Shown here: in pieces, positions 60,304-64,000 of the stretch
Numbering within the stretch: position 1 is the first letter of the stretch
Layout of the letters: every line of letters begins with the position of its first letter
Source of the DNA: Pseudoroseicyclus aestuarii
GTDB lineage: Bacteria; Pseudomonadota; Alphaproteobacteria; Rhodobacterales; Rhodobacteraceae
Direction: 5' to 3'
Assembly: GCF_003217255.1 (NCBI RefSeq)
Contig: NZ_QJTE01000003.1
Location: 186,001 to 250,000, forward strand
DNA length: 64,000 nucleotides
The notes under the pieces: generated by a model
Databases searched by the model: none
The model's input: only the letters and a program-made list of their open reading frames with translations
What the model was told of the DNA's origin: nothing
Program-made: the position numbers and the translations under genes

Positions 60304-60846
60304 ATGAACAAGTTTACCCTCGCCCTGCTGCTCACCGCAGCCCTCGCCACCTCTGCCTGCACCCGCCCCGACCGCTTCGGCGCCGGTGCCGGTGGTGCCG
60401 GCATGGACCCCAACGGCGGCCCGCTGACCGCCGGTGCGGGCGTCGGCCAGGCCGGGCTCGGCGGCGCGAACGATCCCTCCAGCCCCGCCTATTTCAACCA
60501 GGCCATCGGCGACCGCGTCCTCTTCTCCGTCGACCAGTCCACGATCTCGCCCGAGGCGCAGACCGTGCTCGACGGCCAGGCGCAGTGGCTGCTGACCAAT
60601 GCCGATTACCAGGCCGTGATCGAGGGCCACGCGGACGAGCAGGGCACGCGCGAATACAACCTCGCCCTGGGCGAGCGTCGCGCCAACGCGGTGCGCGAGT
60701 ACCTCGTCAGCCGCGGCGTGCCCTCGGCCCGTCTGCGCACCGTCAGCTACGGCAAGGAGCGCCCGATTGCCGTCTGCTCCGACGCCAGCTGCTACACCCA
60801 GAACCGCCGCGCCGTGACGGTGATCGCCGCCGGCTCGCTCAGCTGA
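60304..60846 (+). CDS. pal: Peptidoglycan-associated lipoprotein Pal
   Basis: A 180-residue outer-membrane lipoprotein: signal peptide with lipobox ATSAC (Cys19), a Gly-rich linker (about 28-60), then an OmpA-like domain (about 72-178) that binds peptidoglycan through the EGHADEQGTREYNLALGERR motif, with SYGKERPIA and QNRRAVTVIAA at the end. It anchors the outer membrane to the wall and docks TolA or TolB. A 78-base gap after tolB may hold a promoter. Its TGA overlaps the cpoB ATG (TGATG). Confidence 0.95.
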   Translation: MNKFTLALLLTAALATSACTRPDRFGAGAGGAGMDPNGGPLTAGAGVGQAGLGGANDPSSPAYFNQAIGDRVLFSVDQSTISPEAQTVLDGQAQWLLTNADYQAVIEGHADEQGTREYNLALGERRANAVREYLVSRGVPSARLRTVSYGKERPIAVCSDASCYTQNRRAVTVIAAGSLS

Positions 60847-61727
60847 TGCGGGGCGGTGTCCGCAGGGCCGCGCTCGGGGGCACGCTGCTGTGCGCCCTCG
60901 GGTTTGGCGCGGCCGCGCAGGAGGGGGTGACCCCCGGCATGCTGACCGGAGAGACGGCGCAGGCCGGCGGCGATGCGACGCTTGCCGACATCCGGCAGGA
61001 CCTCGCGGCGCTGAATGCCGAGGTGCAAAGCCTGAACGCCGAGCTTCAGACCTCGGGCACCGGCGCGGCCTCCATCGGGGGCAGCACCGGGCTCGACCGG
61101 CTGAACGCGATGAACGCACAGCTCGCGGATCTGACCGCGCAGACCGAGGCGCTGGAGTTCCGGATCAACCGCGTCGTCAGCGACGGCACGAACCGGATCG
61201 GCGATCTCGAGTTCCGGCTTTGCGAGCTGGAGCCCGGCTGCGACATCGGCCAGCTGGGCGATACGCCCAGCCTTGGCGGCACCACCGGCGCGGCCCCCGC
61301 GCCGGCCCCTGCACCCGCCCCCCAGACGGGCGGACCGGAGCTCGCGGTCAGCGAGCAGGCCGACTTCGAGCGGGCGTCGGAGGCGCTCGCTCAAGGTGAC
61401 TTTCAAGGCGCCGCTGACCAGTTTGCGGCCTTTGTCGAGACCTACCCCGGCGGTGCGCTGAGCGGGGAGGCTCTCCTCCGGCGCGGCGATGCGCTGACGG
61501 AGCTTGGCGATCGCTCGGGCGCCGCGCGCGCCTATCTCGACGCCTTTTCCGGCGATCCGGCCAGCGATATCGCCGCCGAGGCCCTGCTGAAGCTGGGCAC
61601 CGCGCTTGTCGCGCTGGGCCAGACGCAGGACGCCTGCGTAACGCTGGGCGAGGTCGAGACCCGGTTCCCCGGCGCGCCCGAAGTGGCGCAGGCGCAGGCC
61701 GCGCGGGCTAGCGCCGGCTGCCAGTGA
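60846..61727 (+). CDS. cpoB: Tol-Pal-associated cell division coordinator CpoB (YbgF)
   Basis: A 293-residue periplasmic protein: signal peptide about 1-23 (CALGFGAAAQ), an N-terminal coiled coil for trimerisation (about 40-115; LADIRQDLAALNAEVQSLN, LNAMNAQLADLTAQ), a Pro/Ala-rich linker (about 145-165) and C-terminal TPR repeats (about 175-290; FERASEALAQGDFQGAADQF, SGEALLRRGDALTELGDRSG). CpoB tunes PBP1B and TolA action at the septum. The ATG overlaps the pal stop, and its own stop overlaps the tilS GTG. Confidence 0.92.
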   Translation: MRGGVRRAALGGTLLCALGFGAAAQEGVTPGMLTGETAQAGGDATLADIRQDLAALNAEVQSLNAELQTSGTGAASIGGSTGLDRLNAMNAQLADLTAQTEALEFRINRVVSDGTNRIGDLEFRLCELEPGCDIGQLGDTPSLGGTTGAAPAPAPAPAPQTGGPELAVSEQADFERASEALAQGDFQGAADQFAAFVETYPGGALSGEALLRRGDALTELGDRSGAARAYLDAFSGDPASDIAAEALLKLGTALVALGQTQDACVTLGEVETRFPGAPEVAQAQAARASAGCQ

Positions 61728-62950
61728 CCCGCGCGCGGCGGGATCCCAGCGATCCCGCCGCCGCGCTTGCCGCGGCCCTGCCGCCCGCGGGGCGCATCGC
61801 CGTCGCCGTCTCTGGCGGCAGTGATTCGACCGCGCTGCTGCTTCTGGCGCAGCAGGTCGCCCCCTCTCGCCTGTCCGCAGTTACCGTCGATCACGGGCTG
61901 CGCCCCGAGGCGGCCGACGAGGCGCGGCAGGTCGCCGCCCTCTGCGCCCGGCTGGGGGTGCCCCATGCGGTGCTGCGCTGGGAGGAGGCGGGGCAGGGCG
62001 GCAACCTCATGGATCGCGCCCGCCGCGCCCGCCGAGGCCTGATCGCCGAATGGGCGCGGGAGCAGGGCGTGGATCACGTGCTGCTCGGCCATACCGCCGA
62101 CGATCAGGCCGAGACCTTCCTCATGCGCCTTTCCCGCGCGGCGGGGATCGACGGGCTTTCGCCCATGGCCGCCCGCTGGGACGAAAGCGGCGTGACCTGG
62201 CATCGCCCGCTGCTGCGGCAGGGGCGCGAGGATCTGCGCGACTGGCTGCGCGGGCAGGGCGCCGGCTGGATCGAGGATCCGACCAACGCCGACCCCCGCT
62301 TCGAGCGGGCGCGCATCCGCCGGCTGCTGGCGCTGATGGCGCAGGAAGGGCTGGGCGCGCAGACGCTGGCGCAGGTCTCGCGCCAGATCGGCACGGCGCG
62401 CGAGGCGCTGGACCGGCAAGCCGAGGAATTGGCCGCGCGCGCGCTGGTGCAGGATCGCGGCGATGTGATCCTGCACCCCGCGGCCTTGGCGCAGGCCCCG
62501 GCCGAGGCGCGGCGCAGGCTGCTGGTCGCCGCCCTGCGCTGGATCGGCCAGCGCGATTATCCCCCCCGCGCCGCCGCGCTGGAGCGGCTGGAGGCCTGCT
62601 TGCTCAAGGGGCGCGGCGGCGTGCTGAACGGGGTGCGGCTGCTGCCCGCGCCTGCGCCCCGCCTCACGCGCGAGGTGCAGGCCGTAGAAGGGCTTAGCGC
62701 CCCGCCCGGCGCGCTCTGGGATGGCCGCTGGCGCGTCGAGGGGCCGTTCCGGCAGGGCGATACCATCGCCGCATTGGGCGAGGCCGGGCTGTCGCAGGTG
62801 CCGGGCTGGCGCGAGACCGGGCTCCCCCGCGCGAGCCTTCTGGCCGCGCCCGCCGTCTGGCGGGACGGGGCACTGATCGCGGCGCCGCTGGCCAGGGTCG
62901 AGCGGCGGTGGACCGCGCGAATTACAGCGGATTTTGCGCTTCTGCGATAA
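61724..62950 (+). CDS. tilS: tRNA(Ile)-lysidine synthase
   Basis: A 408-residue TilS that changes C34 of tRNA-Ile(CAU) to lysidine so that AUA is read. The PP-loop ATP site is VAVSGGSDSTALLLLAQQ (about residue 24), followed by VDHGLRPEAADEA, LGHTADDQAETFLMRLSRA and WIEDPTNADPRFERARIR. The C-terminal part is a tRNA-binding region of low conservation. Starts at GTG 61724, overlapping the cpoB stop (GTGA). It precedes ftsH by about 100 bases, the classical tilS-ftsH order. Confidence 0.93.
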   Translation: MTRARRDPSDPAAALAAALPPAGRIAVAVSGGSDSTALLLLAQQVAPSRLSAVTVDHGLRPEAADEARQVAALCARLGVPHAVLRWEEAGQGGNLMDRARRARRGLIAEWAREQGVDHVLLGHTADDQAETFLMRLSRAAGIDGLSPMAARWDESGVTWHRPLLRQGREDLRDWLRGQGAGWIEDPTNADPRFERARIRRLLALMAQEGLGAQTLAQVSRQIGTAREALDRQAEELAARALVQDRGDVILHPAALAQAPAEARRRLLVAALRWIGQRDYPPRAAALERLEACLLKGRGGVLNGVRLLPAPAPRLTREVQAVEGLSAPPGALWDGRWRVEGPFRQGDTIAALGEAGLSQVPGWRETGLPRASLLAAPAVWRDGALIAAPLARVERRWTARITADFALLR

Positions 62951-63051
62951 TCGGATTGAAGCGCGGGCGCCGATCCCTATTTTAAGGGAAACCCGATGCG
63001 CCCGGCCCCCTGGCCTTGTTGACGATCGGGACCCGTCTTCGGAGGTCAGTC

Positions 63052-64000
<949 letters not shown>

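Overview
The window is about 64 kb of high-G+C chromosome from an alphaproteobacterium, most likely a member of the Rhodobacteraceae (Paracoccus/Rhodobacter/roseobacter type). Gene content and order support this: ruvCAB next to a tol-pal-cpoB-tilS-ftsH run, DUF484-xerC, phaZ/phaC/phaR, phosphatidylcholine synthase, DUF1127 and DUF1289 proteins, and a MoxR-DUF58-DUF4159 cluster. I saw no tRNA, rRNA, CRISPR array, insertion sequence or prophage. Most of the window is core chromosome with tight operons. Many genes are coupled by GTGA/ATGA or TGATG overlaps, and several starts are GTG or TTG.

Layout. 0-10.7 kb: a secreted serine protease, a DUF599 membrane protein, rpe, an L,D-transpeptidase, a DmpA/P1-type peptidase, gabD, a Tat-exported Gfo/Idh/MocA protein, a large exported phytase-esterase-like protein and a DUF1285 protein. 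10.7-11.65 kb: a visibly lower-G+C patch carrying a GrpB-family gene and a possible gene remnant. 11.65-18.4 kb: a four-gene MoxR/DUF58/DUF4159 operon of cell-envelope type. 18.4-22.5 kb: a Na+/H+ antiporter and a pair of coupled GTPases. 22.7-26.7 kb: a three-subunit FAD/cytochrome c sugar-acid (gluconate-type) dehydrogenase. 26.8-28.7 kb: an unknown gene, then an iron-related set: dps with a perfect A/T-rich iron-box-like palindrome, a DUF1289 protein and hemP.

28.7-31.6 kb is a ureide (purine) degradation cluster with a puuE-uraD fusion. 31.6-35.3 kb holds a uronate-dehydrogenase-like gene, a FAD amine oxidase and an exopolyphosphatase. 35.4-39.2 kb is the polyhydroxyalkanoate module phaZ <- -> phaC, phaR, with a matching PhaR operator but no phasin gene between phaC and phaR. 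39.3-48.2 kb has pcs, xerC, a DUF484 gene, ornithine cyclodeaminase, an SDR, fsa, priA, a DUF1127 protein and prmA. 48.4-50 kb encodes an MHYT-domain sensor whose kinase core lacks its phospho-acceptor histidine.

50-64 kb is ruvC-ruvA-(unknown)-ruvB, ybgC, an SDR, a queC gene broken by an amber codon, then tolQRA, an extra free-standing TolA C-terminal domain gene, tolB, pal, cpoB, tilS and the start of ftsH. The observations I rate highest are the orphan TolA domain-III gene framed by 39-bp direct repeats, the queC nonsense codon, the degenerate MHYT sensor kinase, the iron-box palindrome at dps, the large nested hairpins at 29995-30118 and a two-copy intergenic repeat family.
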